Positions 28,705 to 36,987 of a stretch of DNA of 64,000 bases are shown here, piece after piece. The notes below the pieces were generated by a model. The model saw nothing but the letters and a program-made list of their open reading frames with translations. It was not told the origin of the DNA and searched no databases. Position 1 is the first letter of the stretch, and every line of letters begins with the position of its first letter. Both the position numbers and the translations under genes were made by a program. The stretch comes from an uncultured Ruegeria sp. GTDB taxonomy: Bacteria > Pseudomonadota > Alphaproteobacteria > Rhodobacterales > Rhodobacteraceae. The stretch spans positions 62,001 through 126,000 of the forward strand of contig NZ_CANMQQ010000008.1 of NCBI RefSeq assembly GCF_947500045.1, read 5' to 3'.

Positions 28705-29835
28705 ATGAAGGTTCGCATTGCTGCGTTGCTAACAATATGTGCTGCCACTTTTCTTTGATTCGCGGAACCACTCAAATCCAAGGATATTGAGAGCATTTGC
28801 ATCAACAAATCAGCCAAATTAGCAGACGTAGTTGCCGCATGCACAACCATGCTTGAGGCTGGCGACCAACCAGCAGAGCACATATATCTATTCTATGCCC
28901 GACGCGCAGAGGCTCACTATTGCTTGGGTGAGTACAGCAGTGCAATTCACGACGCTAATAAGGCTTTGGACTATGCCCCATCAAGCGCTCGAATGTTAGT
29001 CTGGCGGGCATATGCAGAAAACGCGTTAGATGACCGCGCGGCTTCTGATGCGGATTTTGAACGTGCGTTACAGCTCAATAATCAAGATGCGTACGTCCTT
29101 TATAACAGGGCAAAGCTGTATCGTAAGCGTGGTGAATTCGGGGCAGCAAAGCTTGATTACGAAGTGGTGCTACAGATTGCACCAAATCATCAGGATGCTA
29201 TGACGCAATTGATAGACCTGCTTCTCATTGAAGACAATCATGACGAGGTCCAGAGATTACTGGATCATTCGCGTCTGACATGGCCGGAAGAGGAGTGGGT
29301 CTACACCAGTCAAATGTTCCATAGTCTTGGGCACTCGGGTGACATGAAACGCGCATTAGCCGCAGCTGAAACCTATGAAGATTTATTTCCTAACTCGCCA
29401 GATGGCACGTTTTATCTGGCCCTCGTGAGTTTTCGACTTGGTCGTGATGACAACGGAATTGCGTATGTCGAAAGGTATCTCGATCTTTTGGCCGAAGAAG
29501 AAACTACATTCCTCGGTTATTCCAAAGGGATGTACAACAGGGCTCTTAGTTGGATTGGTCTCCGACAAGACGCAAGATGGCTGCAGCGCGTTTTCTTCTA
29601 TGCAGGTATCGGAAAAACTGACCTCGCCAAAAATGAAATCAAAGAATTTTTGGACGATACAGGGTCCAATGGAAGAAAAATTCTCATAGGTCTGATCGAA
29701 AAAGAGGGCATCGCGATCACACACGAAGCGCGCAGAGGAGTGCCGGAGCACTTGGATAGCGCCATAGAAGCCTATGTTCTGCACAAACAGGTACAAATCG
29801 GGTTAAGCCACTATGTTTCGCCTATGACACCGTAA
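28705..29835 (+). pseudogene. TPR-repeat secreted protein gene with in-frame TGA in the signal peptide
   Basis: From an ATG with AGGGAG before it (28693-28699), the frame reads MKVRIAALLTICAATFL, then TGA at 28756-28758. It continues as FAEPLKSKDIESICINKSAK and on for about 360 codons to 29835. The first 17 codons are a typical signal-peptide start and the residues after the stop look like a mature periplasmic N-terminus, so the gene appears to have been one frame broken by a single nonsense codon (or a sequence error). At least three TPR units follow (YARRAEAHYCLGEYSSAIHD, WRAYAENALDDRAASDADFE, YNRAKLYRKRGEFGAAKLDY). Internal initiation at 28849 would give a 328-residue cytoplasmic protein. 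Function unknown. Confidence 0.75.
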
Positions 29836-30026
29836 GCCTGCTGACCCGTGTCAATTCGCGCCGCTCTATACGATTGATCCCAGCCCAATCCTCATTTAAG
29901 GGAGACCCTGTCAAATCAGAGTCACCCGTGGGGCCGTCGCGTCCCCTCACGGCTCGGTGCCAATATCACAGCGGCACATACTCTTGGATCGCACGCCCCT
30001 GAAAGGCTTAAAAAAGGTAAGGGAAA

Positions 30027-32240
30027 ATGGCAGAAAAATCGAACTTCGACGTATTGTATACCATTGTAGACGAAGCGCCTGAATTGGCGAGCGCCTCGTT
30101 CCTGCCCATCATTCGCAAGTTTGCTTCGGCCGCTGGTATCAGCGTCGGAACCAAGGATATTTCGCTGGCTGGGCGTATTATTGCGACCTTCCCCGAGAAC
30201 CTGACCGACGAACAGCGCATAACTGATGATCTAGCAGCACTGGGTGAGTTGGTGAAGACCCCGGATGCGAATGTCATCAAGCTGCCCAATATCTCTGCCT
30301 CGGTTCCGCAGCTAGTGGCAGCCATCGAAGAGCTGCAGTCGCAGGGTTATGACATTCCGAACTACCCCGAGGAACCTGCGACCGACGAAGAAAAAGCGAT
30401 CCGGGCGCGGTATGACACGCTCAAGGGTTCGGCAGTGAACCCGGTCCTGCGCGAGGGCAACAGTGACCGTCGCGCAGCCCGTGCCGTGAAGAGCTACGCA
30501 CAGAAGAACCCGCATTCGATGGGTGAATGGAGCGCGGAAAGCAAGACCAAAGTGTCTTCAATGTCGGGCAATGACTTCTACGCCAATGAGAAATCGGCGA
30601 CGATCACGGCTGCTCAGGCGGGCGATGCAAAGATTGAATTCGTCGGTAAGGATGGCAGCGTAACAGTTTTGAAAGACAGTTGGCCCCTGGCCGAAGGCAC
30701 CGTTGCGGATGCAACCTTCATGTCGGTCAAGGCGCTTTCGTCCTTCCTGGCGGATGCCATCGAAGATACCAAAAAAGACGGCACGATGTTCTCGCTGCAC
30801 CTGAAGGCGACAATGATGAAGGTCAGTGATCCGATCATCTTTGGTTATGCCGTCAAAGCATGGTTGGCCCCTGTGTTTGATAAATTTGACGCGGAACTGG
30901 ATGCGCTGGGTGTAAACCCGAACTCTGGGCTTGGGGACTTACTTGAACGGGTTCAGAGCAATGCAGACATCGTAGCCGCAATCGACGCGATCAAAGGTGA
31001 TCGCCCTTCGATGTACATGGTGGACTCGGATCGCGGCATTACCAACCTGCATGTCCCGTCGGATGTGATCATCGACGCCTCAATGCCCGCCGTAATTCGC
31101 GCTGGCGGCAAAGGCTGGGATGAAACAGGAACCAAGGGTGATGCAAACTGTGTGATCCCGGATCGTTGCTATGCATCGATTTATGATGAAGCGATAAACT
31201 TCTTTAAAGCTAATGGTGCGCTGAACCCAGCGACTGCTGGTGCCGTGGCAAATGTCGGCCTGATGGCACAGAAGGCCGAGGAATACGGATCCCACCCCAC
31301 CACATTCCAGGCACCTGCCGATGGAACCATTCGCATTGTTCTGGCAAACGGTGACGTGCTGCATTCTCACGACGTCGAAGCGGGGGATATCTGGCGGGCC
31401 TGCACCGTCAAGAAAGCGCCGATCGAGAACTGGATTCAGTTGGCGATGGACCGTCAACGTCTGACCGGTTCCGAAGCAATCTTTTGGCTGGATGCAAACC
31501 GTGCCCATGACGCCGAACTGATCAAATACGTCAAACCGGCGCTTGAAGCTGCGGGCGTTGCCGGCAATTTTCAGATTATGGCTCCGCGCGAAGCGACCCG
31601 CCAATCACTAGAGACCATAACGGCCGGAAAAGATAGCATCGCCATCACGGGCAACGTGCTGCGGGATTACCTGACCGACCTGTTCCCGATCCTAGAACTC
31701 GGAACATCGGCCAAGATGTTGTCGATCGTCAAGCTGATGAATGGTGGCGGATTGTTTGAAACCGGCGCGGGTGGTTCGGCGCCCAAGCACGTGCAGCAGC
31801 TGGTCGAAGAAAACCATCTGCGTTGGGACTCCATGGGTGAGTTCTGTGCGTTGGGTGAATCCCTGAACTTTGTCGCCGACAGCAAGGGCAATGCCAAAGC
31901 GGGTGTGCTGGGTGCTGCTGCCGAAGCCGCGACGCAGGGTATCTTGGACAACAACAAGTCGCCCAGTCGTAAGGTCGGCGAGCCAGACAACCGCGATAGC
32001 CACTATTGGTTCGCACGCTATTGGGCCGAGGCACTGGCTGCGCAATCCGATGATGCTGATCTTGCCGCCGAGTTCGCACCGCTTGCGAAAGAACTGGCAA
32101 ACAAGGAAGACCAGATTTTGGTAGAGTTGGCAGCGGCCCAAGGCGCGCCTGCAGACTTGGGCGGGTACTACCACACCGATCCGGCCAAAGCAGCAGCAGT
32201 GATGCGCCCGAGTGCGACGCTGAACGCGCTAATCGGCTAA
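30027..32240 (+). CDS. icd: NADP-dependent isocitrate dehydrogenase, monomeric type
   Basis: 737 residues, the size of the monomeric class and nearly twice that of the dimeric enzyme. It converts isocitrate to 2-oxoglutarate in the TCA cycle with NADPH formation. Recognisable stretches are [40 protein letters not shown] (substrate-binding Ser/Asn/Arg), [39 protein letters not shown] and [19 protein letters not shown], all typical of this class. AAGGTAAGGG lies shortly before the ATG. It is a single-gene transcript, with a 190-base upstream region and a strong terminator downstream. Confidence 0.97.
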   Translation: MAEKSNFDVLYTIVDEAPELASASFLPIIRKFASAAGISVGTKDISLAGRIIATFPENLTDEQRITDDLAALGELVKTPDANVIKLPNISASVPQLVAAIEELQSQGYDIPNYPEEPATDEEKAIRARYDTLKGSAVNPVLREGNSDRRAARAVKSYAQKNPHSMGEWSAESKTKVSSMSGNDFYANEKSATITAAQAGDAKIEFVGKDGSVTVLKDSWPLAEGTVADATFMSVKALSSFLADAIEDTKKDGTMFSLHLKATMMKVSDPIIFGYAVKAWLAPVFDKFDAELDALGVNPNSGLGDLLERVQSNADIVAAIDAIKGDRPSMYMVDSDRGITNLHVPSDVIIDASMPAVIRAGGKGWDETGTKGDANCVIPDRCYASIYDEAINFFKANGALNPATAGAVANVGLMAQKAEEYGSHPTTFQAPADGTIRIVLANGDVLHSHDVEAGDIWRACTVKKAPIENWIQLAMDRQRLTGSEAIFWLDANRAHDAELIKYVKPALEAAGVAGNFQIMAPREATRQSLETITAGKDSIAITGNVLRDYLTDLFPILELGTSAKMLSIVKLMNGGGLFETGAGGSAPKHVQQLVEENHLRWDSMGEFCALGESLNFVADSKGNAKAGVLGAAAEAATQGILDNNKSPSRKVGEPDNRDSHYWFARYWAEALAAQSDDADLAAEFAPLAKELANKEDQILVELAAAQGAPADLGGYYHTDPAKAAAVMRPSATLNALIG

Positions 32241-32268
32241 GCCACGTCTTAGGCAAAACATAAAAAAG

Positions 32269-32297
32269 AAACCGGTCCCTTCGCGGGCCGGTTTTTT
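32269..32297 (+). terminator. Rho-independent terminator of icd
   Basis: The stem aaccggtcc / ggrccggtt (one G-T pair) around a cttcgc loop is followed by six T, about 30 bases after the icd stop codon. On the minus strand the hairpin is also followed by a run of T (AAAAAAG complement), so it may act both ways. Confidence 0.85.
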
Positions 32298-32569
32298 CAT
32301 TCTCAGAATTAGAAAAGGGCTGACCCCCATAGCCAGCCCCTTTCTGAGTGAGTGGTGGGGCTTACGCCTCACCGGTGCAGTTGAGTTTATCCTACGCCTA
32401 TTGCTCGCCCTGAATATTGGGGGATTCCCGTAGAGAGGCGGCTTTATTGAACAAAAAGTGTCATATTAAGAATATATGCATGTACAAAAGGGCCAATACA
32501 CCAAGATGGTGGCCTGCGCGGCCACAATTTTTAGGTTGGACCGCTAGAACGGAAAACCTGCGCATGAAT
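32298..32569. other. Gap between convergent icd and the LysM-protein gene
   Basis: No gene recognised. An imperfect hairpin spans about 32302-32348 (outer arms ctcagaa and ttctgag, inner arms gggctg and cagccc), between the two terminators of the flanking convergent genes. The remainder is AT-richer than its surroundings and featureless to me. Confidence 0.5.
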
Positions 32570-32597
32570 AAAAAAGGGCCAGTCCCAAGACTGGCCC
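32570..32597 (-). terminator. Rho-independent terminator of the kinase/LysM operon
   Basis: A perfect 9-base-pair stem (32576-32584 with 32589-32597) with a 4-base loop is followed on the minus strand by a run of T. It lies 25 bases after the stop of the last LysM/solute-binding gene and marks the 3' end of the unusual minus-strand cluster. Confidence 0.88.
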
Positions 32598-32622
32598 CCA
32601 GGAGGTCGTATGAACCGAGGGA

Positions 32623-33729
32623 TCAGTTCGATGCGGCTATTAGTTTATTGTTATGCTCACGTAGGGTGTCCGAAACAATCGCATACCACTCGCCAGATTC
32701 ACGCATCTCATTCAGGCCTTTATTCAGCATCGCGAGGTATTGCTTGCCAAATGGGTTGCTGCGATGCGCGATAAACCGGAGTGTCTGAGTGGTTGAAACG
32801 AACGGGTTTTCAATCAGGTCTTTCTGCGTCAGACCCATTTCACCCATGGTATCTGCCATAAGCTGGACCTCAAATGTGGCCATATCTGCACTTCCTGTCA
32901 GAACCGCGTCAACACATTCACGCGCGGTAACCGGATCCAATCGGGTGTAATCGTCCGCACCCAAACCACCCGCTTCAAGGTCGAACAGCCCCCAGCCCGT
33001 CATGCGGCAGATCGCGGCGCCCTTAAATTCCTCATAGCTTGTGGCCGACGCGTAGGGGCTCTCAGGCAGAGTGTACACGCCAAATACGGTGTCATAGACA
33101 GAAACGGATGAATCGAACTGTGTGCAACGCGTTTCAGTTTCCACCGACCATTCGAATGAGCGGTTGGTACAATCTGGCATGACCCAAGCCATTGAGATGT
33201 CAAATGCACCCAGAGGCAGCAGCGTTTCAAGGTGCGAATTCCAGTCATCCACGAAGCTGACCGAGTAATCGCGTGCGTTGCCCCCACGGTTCAGCGCTGT
33301 GGTTCCCAAGCGGGCAATGAACCCGCCACCATTCAGTGTTTCATCCGCAAAAGGTGCCCAGCCATTCCCAGTAACTAGTTTGATCGGCGGCTCATAAACG
33401 CTTGAACGCTGGACGCTTGCTGCACGCTGTTCTTCCGCAGCGATCAATTCTTGCGCACTCTGACCGTTAGGCAGGCGACCATCCTCACACGGCAGTGCCA
33501 GAACCAGACCAGACTCGAGTGAGCCAGGATTGGTAATCGCGTTCCTGTTCGCGTTGAAGATTGGCTGATAGTTCGACGTACCATAGGCAGCGATGGCGAT
33601 GGTTGCCAGGGTGTCGCCATCCTGCACTGTATAGTTAGAGCACGCCTCTTGCGCGGCTGCAGCGCCTGCGCTCAGGGCGGTGAGAGCTGATGCCGACAGC
33701 ACTGCTTTCCTCAGTTTCTTGTTAATCAT
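32623..33729 (-). CDS. Secreted LysM / family 3 solute-binding fusion protein (copy 2)
   Basis: 368 residues. A Sec signal peptide (first ~26 residues ending SAGAAAA) is followed by a LysM domain (about 30-78: YTVQDGDTLATIAIAAYGTS and an NRNAITNP turn) flanked by Cys residues that could form a disulfide. The rest has the amino-acid-type solute-binding fold (WAPFADETLNGGG, FVDDWNSHLETLLPLGAFDI). LysM binds peptidoglycan glycan chains, so the protein is probably a periplasmic, wall-attached binder or sensor. There is no transport gene beside it. ATG 33729 is preferred over GTG 33735 because GGAGG lies 8 bases before it. Last gene of the operon; paralogue of the previous gene. Confidence 0.85.
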   Translation of the reverse strand: MINKKLRKAVLSASALTALSAGAAAAQEACSNYTVQDGDTLATIAIAAYGTSNYQPIFNANRNAITNPGSLESGLVLALPCEDGRLPNGQSAQELIAAEEQRAASVQRSSVYEPPIKLVTGNGWAPFADETLNGGGFIARLGTTALNRGGNARDYSVSFVDDWNSHLETLLPLGAFDISMAWVMPDCTNRSFEWSVETETRCTQFDSSVSVYDTVFGVYTLPESPYASATSYEEFKGAAICRMTGWGLFDLEAGGLGADDYTRLDPVTARECVDAVLTGSADMATFEVQLMADTMGEMGLTQKDLIENPFVSTTQTLRFIAHRSNPFGKQYLAMLNKGLNEMRESGEWYAIVSDTLREHNNKLIAASN

Positions 33730-33773
33730 GTCCACTTCCTCCAGACTTTTGTTTTGTCAGGCCAACTGGGGCC

Positions 33774-35036
33774 TTAGCCATTTTCCATTTGATAACGCAG
33801 GGCGGTTGAAACGATGTCGCGCCACTCGCCAGATTGCTGCATAATCGCCAGACCCTGGTTCAGCGTTTCAAGAACTGCTTCCCCATCAGGACTGTCCTTG
33901 TGCGTCATGACGTTGAGCGATTTGATCGCCGCCAGGTTGGGGTTTTCGATGATCTGATGCTCGTAACCCAAGCGCCCGATTGCCTCGACGGCGAGATGGG
34001 CCTCGATCGCGACGATATCGGCGGTACCATCCATGACCGCGTGAAAGCAGTCATCTGGCGAAACAGGGCGCATCAGTGTGATTGCCGGTGCATACAGGCC
34101 AACAGCATCCATATGTGACAGCGACCATCCCTCCGGTCGACAGATCGTGGTGCCGGCGAAGTCCGAGTAGGTCAGCGTCTGTTCGTAGCCTGAACCGTCT
34201 TTTGCAAAAAATGTGTCTACGACTTCATAAAAAGGATTCGAGAAGTTGTAGGTGTCACAACGGTTGCGATCGCTTTCAGACAGGCCTTCAGCCTCCTCGC
34301 AGTTCGGACGCGACCAAGGGAATGTCGCGTCAAAGGCAAGGGTCGGCATCAGCAGATCAAGATGCGAGGACCAGTCATTGACGAACTGGATCTTATAAGG
34401 CTGCTCGGGTGCAGCGCGCAGCATCGCCGTTTCGACGAGGTCGGTATAAAGTCCGCGATTTGGCAAAGCCTCATCGGTGAACGGAGCATAATTACCGCTC
34501 GTGATCATCAAGATTTGACGGTCACGAATTTCCAGTCGTTCACCACCAGTGGCATCACGGATCAGTGCCGCACCTTCGGCGCGGGCGGCTTCGATCTCTT
34601 TTCGAGCCTCTGCTTTTGCCGCAATCACCGCATCTTCGTTTGCCTTCAGGGCTTCTGCCTCGGCCGCTGCGACGCGGGCCTCAGCCTCGGCAATGGCTCT
34701 CTCGGCGCGCGCTTCGGCGGCCTTAACCAGCTCGGATGCCATTTCAGCCGCCATGCGACCAGCCTCGGTATCCGGTATCAGCGCTACGCGGCCGATATCT
34801 TCAAGGCAAGGAAATGTTAAGATATCTCCTACACGAATGATATTCGGGTTCGAACCGATGACATCGCGATTTATATCGTAGATCAGCCGGTAGTCCTCAG
34901 TCGCGTAGACTGCGATTGCCAGCTCTCGCAGGCTGTCGCCGCGCTGAATCTCGTAGGTTGAACAGGCCTCTTGCGCCGAAGCCGCGCCTGTTGCAGCTGC
35001 AAGAGCCAGGCTGGATATGATAAGATGGGTTCTCAT
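33774..35036 (-). CDS. Secreted LysM / coiled-coil / solute-binding fusion protein (copy 1)
   Basis: 420 residues from the ATG at 35036. A signal peptide (MRTHLIISSLALAAATGAAS) is followed by a LysM domain (about 24-77, YEIQRGDSLRELAIAVYATE) bounded by Cys residues. A strongly helical Ala/Glu/Arg segment (about 85-165) is predicted to form a coiled coil. The family 3 solute-binding fold follows, with NYAPFTDEALPNRGLYTDLV, FVNDWSSHLDLLMPTLAFDA and FHAVMDGTADIVAIEAHLAV. An ATG at 35063 overlaps the phosphatase stop (ATGA), so coupling from there is possible; the signal peptide and CAGGACA favour 35036. It shares the DW.SHL..L.P..AFD and W..P.C motifs with copy 2. Likely a wall-bound periplasmic sensor. 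Confidence 0.83.
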   Translation of the reverse strand: MRTHLIISSLALAAATGAASAQEACSTYEIQRGDSLRELAIAVYATEDYRLIYDINRDVIGSNPNIIRVGDILTFPCLEDIGRVALIPDTEAGRMAAEMASELVKAAEARAERAIAEAEARVAAAEAEALKANEDAVIAAKAEARKEIEAARAEGAALIRDATGGERLEIRDRQILMITSGNYAPFTDEALPNRGLYTDLVETAMLRAAPEQPYKIQFVNDWSSHLDLLMPTLAFDATFPWSRPNCEEAEGLSESDRNRCDTYNFSNPFYEVVDTFFAKDGSGYEQTLTYSDFAGTTICRPEGWSLSHMDAVGLYAPAITLMRPVSPDDCFHAVMDGTADIVAIEAHLAVEAIGRLGYEHQIIENPNLAAIKSLNVMTHKDSPDGEAVLETLNQGLAIMQQSGEWRDIVSTALRYQMENG

Positions 35037-35059
35037 TGTGTCCTGTTTCTCTGCCTTGT

Positions 35060-35839
35060 TCATGTCTTTGCCGGTTTCACGACAGCGATCGAAATGTTGT
35101 CCTGATCGGGATCAGCCTTGGCGTGCAGTGCTTGAAGAAGCGCGTCAGCAATATCGCGGGCCGGGGATTGATGATGGGTGCGCAGCAAAGTTTCGATCTC
35201 GGAATTGTCGAGATACTGCAGGCCATCGCTACCAAGGATCAGAATATCCGCCAAAACAAGCTCCAGTGGTTGTTCCGGACAATCCACTTTCGGGATCGCG
35301 GCACCCATAATGACCGAAGTCAGCTGATTGCGATCTGGATGCCTCTGCGCTTCATCTGCGCTCAGCAAACCCTGCTCCATCTGCGCGTCGATCATCGGGG
35401 CCATCGAATGATCCTCGTTGATCTGCGACAATGTATCGTCACGAAACAGGTACAACGGGCTGTCACCGATCGAGATCCAGAAGATCTGCTGATCCAGCAT
35501 CAGCATGCCCAGAAGGGTAGAGCCCAAGTTGACCTTGTTTTCCTCGCTATGGCTTCCCATCGCGGCGTTGGCCTGCATCGCGGCCATCGGCAGAGCGTCG
35601 AGCAGAGCGCTCTGGGCAAGGTCGGGCCCATCCAACTGGGCATCCATTGCGTCGCACCATGCAGAAATGACCAGCTGCGAAGCCACATCACCCGCATCAT
35701 GGCCTCCCATACCGTCGGCGACGACGACATATCCCGCGTCCGCAGCGTCAGAGACCCGTGCGGCAATCGCATCTTCCTGCGAGTCGCGCCGACCCTGATG
35801 CAGGATCAGCGCAATATCATATGCAGGGGTTGCCAGCAT
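35060..35839 (-). CDS. PP2C-family Ser/Thr protein phosphatase
   Basis: 259 residues with the metal-binding and catalytic motifs of PP2C/PPM phosphatases: GRRDSQEDA, VVADGMGGHDAGDVAS, NLGSTLLGMLM, ISIGDSPLYLFRD, LGSDGLQYL and PDQDNISIAV. It should remove phosphate from Ser/Thr in the cytoplasm, using two Mn or Mg ions. Its ATG shares one base with the FHA gene stop (TAATG), and its stop overlaps a possible start of the first LysM gene. Placement after a Ser/Thr kinase and an FHA protein indicates it reverses that kinase's phosphorylation. Confidence 0.93.
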   Translation of the reverse strand: MLATPAYDIALILHQGRRDSQEDAIAARVSDAADAGYVVVADGMGGHDAGDVASQLVISAWCDAMDAQLDGPDLAQSALLDALPMAAMQANAAMGSHSEENKVNLGSTLLGMLMLDQQIFWISIGDSPLYLFRDDTLSQINEDHSMAPMIDAQMEQGLLSADEAQRHPDRNQLTSVIMGAAIPKVDCPEQPLELVLADILILGSDGLQYLDNSEIETLLRTHHQSPARDIADALLQALHAKADPDQDNISIAVVKPAKT

Positions 35840-36789
35840 TAATCGGCATCCCGCCAGTCAAAACCATCATCGCAGAAGGACATGAAACGGATCGACGTTT
35901 CGCTGATGCGGATCAGGTCACCGTTTGACAGGGCGATGGTGCTCAGCACCGGTTTGCCATTCAGACGCACCAAGTTGGCTTTGCCGCCATGACCCAAATA
36001 GCATTTCCGGTCCTCCGGATCATAAGCGATGACCGCATGGTTGCTGCGCGAGATTCCGGTATCGCCGAAATCCAGCTGAATCGCTTGATCGTCGTTTCGG
36101 CCAATCTGCATCAGCCCTTCGGTCAATGTAACCGCAGCGCCACGGCCCGGACCGGCGGTAACAACCAACCAGCCAACGGGGAAGGTCTGTTGCACAGCCT
36201 CTGCTTTTGCGACGGGTTCTGCGGTTTCGATCAATTCCTGAACGTGGGTGTCAGCCCTTTCAAAGCCCAAGAATGTGGTCTTCACGCGCGAGCGCCGGTC
36301 TTCCACGGGAGCGGCCGGAGCTGTAGGCTCTGGGATCTCCTCGACTATCGCAGGCTCTGGTTCCTGCGCAGGCTCTGCAACAATTTCTACCTCGGCCGGC
36401 GCTTCGGAGACTTCTTCAGGCTCTGTAGTCGCTATTTCAGCCACCGCGGCCAGTGTCTTTTCGTCGTCGTCTTCATCCTCAACATTCAAATGAAGCGTAA
36501 CAATCTGCTCGTCTTCTTCTTCAGCTTCTTGTGCTTCAGACGCTTCTTCTTCAACGATCTGATCTTCTTCTTCGAACTCCGGCATAGGGCCTTCGGGGAT
36601 CAATTCGTCGGATTCTTCATAGCTGTCCGAACTCACATTGCCACCCGCCAATGCAGCACGCAGCGCGTTAAAGTCGGCAATCGGTTCAGGCTTTTCGTCC
36701 TGTACCGCTTCGGTTTCTACCGCTTCATCTTCTTTCGGTTTGCCGGCACCTTCGAGAAGCCGGCTGAGAGGGCTTTTGTATTTGAACAT
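35839..36789 (-). CDS. FHA-domain protein with long acidic region
   Basis: 316 residues from the ATG at 36789 (GAAGG about 11 bases upstream). Residues 20-160 are dominated by Glu, Asp, Ala and Pro and are probably disordered. A short basic motif (RRSRVKTTFLGFERAD, about 165-180) contains adjacent threonines that could be phosphorylated. Residues 205-305 form an FHA domain with the phosphothreonine-binding GRNDD and SRSNH motifs and a later LNGKP turn. FHA domains bind phosphothreonine peptides, so this is the likely reader or adaptor for the kinase encoded just upstream. Resembles Fha proteins of secretion loci only in the domain. Confidence 0.9.
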   Translation of the reverse strand: MFKYKSPLSRLLEGAGKPKEDEAVETEAVQDEKPEPIADFNALRAALAGGNVSSDSYEESDELIPEGPMPEFEEEDQIVEEEASEAQEAEEEDEQIVTLHLNVEDEDDDEKTLAAVAEIATTEPEEVSEAPAEVEIVAEPAQEPEPAIVEEIPEPTAPAAPVEDRRSRVKTTFLGFERADTHVQELIETAEPVAKAEAVQQTFPVGWLVVTAGPGRGAAVTLTEGLMQIGRNDDQAIQLDFGDTGISRSNHAVIAYDPEDRKCYLGHGGKANLVRLNGKPVLSTIALSNGDLIRISETSIRFMSFCDDGFDWRDAD

Positions 36790-36987
36790 GGTGACGACAC
36801 CTTCTTTGATTTCTGGTGCGGGACTTACCGCACGGGTCTGCGACAAACCGCTGCCCAAAGGGCAGGGGCACTTATGAATAGGAAACAAGGAAACTCATAC
36901 TTCGCGACGGGCCGGTTCCCGACGGGGCAACGATGTTGAGGTCGCCCCCAGTACACACACTGGCGATTTTCACTTAAACCGGTGTAA

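Noticed and set aside
28756..28758. TGA as a selenocysteine codon in the TPR gene
   Set aside because: It falls in the hydrophobic part of a signal peptide, where selenocysteine has no function, and no SECIS-like hairpin follows.
35989..36939. 316-codon plus-strand open frame opposite the FHA gene
   Set aside because: Its Phe/Leu/Arg-rich content is the mirror of the Glu/Asp-rich coding strand; it has no domain and no ribosome site.
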